A DNA stretch of 7,928 bases, from positions 1 through 7,928 of the forward strand of contig USNA01000034.1 in the NCBI GenBank assembly GCA_900555955.1, read 5' to 3'. Below the pieces are notes generated by a model. The model made no database searches, was not told the DNA's origin, and saw only the letters and a list, made by a program, of their open reading frames with translations. The DNA is from an uncultured Collinsella sp. (GTDB lineage Bacteria > Actinomycetota > Coriobacteriia > Coriobacteriales > Coriobacteriaceae). Position numbers and translations under genes: made by a program. This document shows positions 6,941 to 7,928 of this stretch, piece after piece (position 1 is the stretch's first letter; every line of letters begins with the position of its first letter).

Positions 6941-7489
6941 TTACGAATAAACCTCCGGTTTCAAAATGCCCAGATACGGAAGGTTGCGATAGCGCTCGGC
7001 ATAGTCGAGGCCGTAGCCCACCACAAAGGCATCGGGGCAATGGGTTCCAACATACTTGGGCGTGATGGCCGAGATACGGTCCTCAACGTCTTTCCACAGG
7101 AAGGCAGCGACCTCCAGCGAGGCGGGCTTGCGGCTCTCGAGGTTCTTCATCAGGTACTTGAGGGTCAGGCCCGAGTCCAAAATGTCCTCGACGATCAGCA
7201 CGTCGCGACCACGGATGTCGATATCCAGGTCCTTAATGATACGCACGATGCCCGAAGACTTCACACCGTCGCCATAGCTCGAAACAGCCATGAAATCGAT
7301 GTTGGTCGGCAGCTCGATCTTGCGCATCAGGTCGCCCATAAAGACAACGGCGCCGCGCAGGACCGCGATCAACACCAGATCCTTACCAGCGTAGTCGCGC
7401 GTAATCTCCTCGCCCAGGCGAGAAACGATACCTTCGATATCCTCCTGCGTAAACAGAACCTTCTCGATATCCGGATGTTGAGAAGCCAT
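6941..7489 (-). CDS. hpt: Hypoxanthine (guanine) phosphoribosyltransferase
   Basis: This 182-residue type I phosphoribosyltransferase salvages hypoxanthine, and probably guanine, using PRPP to make IMP/GMP in the cytoplasm. The PRPP-binding loop VEDILDSGLT spans 100-109 (E101, D102, D105, S106, T109). LRGAVVF (44-50) matches the pyrophosphate-binding loop. FLWK (K133) and GYGLDYAERYRNLPYLG (D162) align with the purine-contacting Lys and Asp of this family. Length is normal for bacterial Hpt (about 180). The start ATG at 7489 has GAAAGGG about five bases upstream. It lies between tilS (148 bases upstream) and ftsH (one base downstream), the conserved order in many Gram-positive genomes. Its final codons KPEV overlap the ftsH ribosome binding site. 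Bases just upstream hold an extended -10 promoter. Only guanine versus hypoxanthine preference is uncertain. Confidence 0.96.
   Translation of the reverse strand: MASQHPDIEKVLFTQEDIEGIVSRLGEEITRDYAGKDLVLIAVLRGAVVFMGDLMRKIELPTNIDFMAVSSYGDGVKSSGIVRIIKDLDIDIRGRDVLIVEDILDSGLTLKYLMKNLESRKPASLEVAAFLWKDVEDRISAITPKYVGTHCPDAFVVGYGLDYAERYRNLPYLGILKPEVYS
6952..6956 (-). promoter_or_regulatory. Ribosome binding site of ftsH inside hpt
   Basis: GGAGG on the minus strand is contained in the codons for the last residues of Hpt (KPEV), 12 bases before the ftsH ATG at 6939. The spacing is longer than the ideal 5-9 bases. No other GA-rich motif lies closer, so ftsH probably relies partly on ribosomes finishing hpt. 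Confidence 0.65.
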
Positions 7490-7546
7490 GACAACCCTTT
7501 CTTGTGCTTAATCGCCCACACACCGCCGTATGGACGCGAACTACAC

Positions 7547-7576
7547 ATTCTAGCAGCGCACGGGGTATATTTTCCA
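7547..7576 (-). promoter_or_regulatory. Extended -10 promoter for hpt-ftsH
   Basis: On the minus strand TGCTAGAAT carries a TGn extension and -10 hexamer TAGAAT (7547-7552, 5 of 6). A TGGAAA -35 (7571-7576, 4 of 6) lies 18 bases upstream. A transcript would begin near 7540 and have a leader of about 50 bases before the hpt start. The site is inside the 148-base gap after tilS, so hpt-ftsH can be transcribed without tilS. Confidence 0.6.
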
Positions 7577-7600
7577 GCCCGCGCATCATCAGCGCTGGAA
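7572..7600. repeat. Short inverted repeat over the hpt -35 region
   Basis: TTCCAGC (7572-7578) and GCTGGAA (7594-7600) are exact inverted copies, and GCGC pairs inside could form an alternative stem. It overlaps the -35 element of the hpt promoter. It could be an operator or a tilS 3'-end hairpin; it has no T-run for a terminator on the minus strand. Function unknown. Confidence 0.4.
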
Positions 7601-7637
7601 TACCGTCAACGCCGCACAGAAAAGCTGGTACGAGGGG

Positions 7638-7928
7638 CTAATCCGCGTCAACCACGCGAAGCAGATAGGCCACACGCGTCGCCGCCGTGCACTTAAAGCG
7701 TTCGTCCGCGCGAACTCCGGCGACCCACACCACGGCACCTCCCGGCGCCGTCCTCACCATGGGCACGCCGGCGCGCTCGGAAACGGGAATGCGAGCCTCT
7801 CCTAGCAAGTCGGATACCTTCTTGCTTCGGCCACTCATTCCTAACGGGCACATCACGTCTCCCGGTGCGGGACCGTCCACCCATAGGCGCGCCAATCGCG
7901 CCTCGGCAGGGACGGCGCCTCCGGTGGC
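7638..7928 (-). CDS. tilS: tRNA(Ile)-lysidine synthase, C-terminal end (runs off right edge)
   Basis: TilS converts the wobble cytidine of tRNA-Ile(CAU) to lysidine using ATP and lysine, making the tRNA read AUA as isoleucine; it is generally essential. Only the last 96 residues and the TAG stop (7638-7640) are in the window. They match the TilS C-terminal domain: PGDVMCPLGMSGRSKKVSDLL (fragment residues 22-42), then ARIPVSER (45-52), VVWVAGVRADERFK (66-79) and TAATR (81-85). The N-terminal ATP-pyrophosphatase domain with its SGGxDS motif lies outside. The frame is open to the right edge, as expected for a gene continuing. Identification also rests on the hpt-ftsH neighbours. Nothing visible suggests damage. 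Confidence 0.9.
   Translation of the reverse strand, partial: ATGGAVPAEARLARLWVDGPAPGDVMCPLGMSGRSKKVSDLLGEARIPVSERAGVPMVRTAPGGAVVWVAGVRADERFKCTAATRVAYLLRVVDAD

Overview
The window reads as a moderately GC-rich bacterial chromosome segment carrying housekeeping genes. The closest overall resemblance I recognise is to gut Coriobacteriia such as Collinsella. This is an inference from codon and base composition, the tilS-hpt-ftsH arrangement and general protein flavour; no marker gene here proves it. I see no phage, CRISPR, transposase or rRNA/tRNA gene.

Layout: (1) 1-431, minus strand, the N-terminal part of ribonuclease J, running off the left edge. (2) 432-866, a divergent intergenic region with a strong GC-rich hairpin (675-711), possible promoter elements and a perfect 14-bp palindrome just before the next gene. 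(3) 867-2366, plus strand, a TrmA/RlmD-family 23S rRNA m5U methyltransferase split by one in-frame TAA (1911-1913) between SAM motif I and the catalytic cysteine, so it looks like a recent pseudogene. (4) A strong hairpin terminator (2390-2436) shared with the convergent PHP-family phosphoesterase gene (2444-3265, minus). (5) A class I/II PLP aminotransferase (3431-4615, minus). (6) A near-perfect 20-bp-arm palindrome of REP/MITE type (4680-4731) next to the ftsH terminator. (7) A minus-strand cluster tilS (C-terminal end only) - hpt - ftsH, with hpt and ftsH separated by one base.

The tilS-hpt-ftsH cluster is a widely conserved arrangement that combines tRNA-Ile decoding, purine salvage and membrane protein quality control. 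A good promoter-like sequence lies in the tilS-hpt gap, so hpt-ftsH can probably be transcribed independently of tilS, ending at the intrinsic terminator at 4754-4789. RNase J and the methyltransferase belong to RNA metabolism but are divergently oriented and probably separately controlled. The PHP hydrolase and the aminotransferase lie in tandem 165 bases apart, and no shared pathway is evident.

I did not find a convincing new multi-gene system. The items most worth a second look are the interrupted methyltransferase (with an unusual insertion at the break point), the structured rnj upstream region, and the REP-like palindrome.
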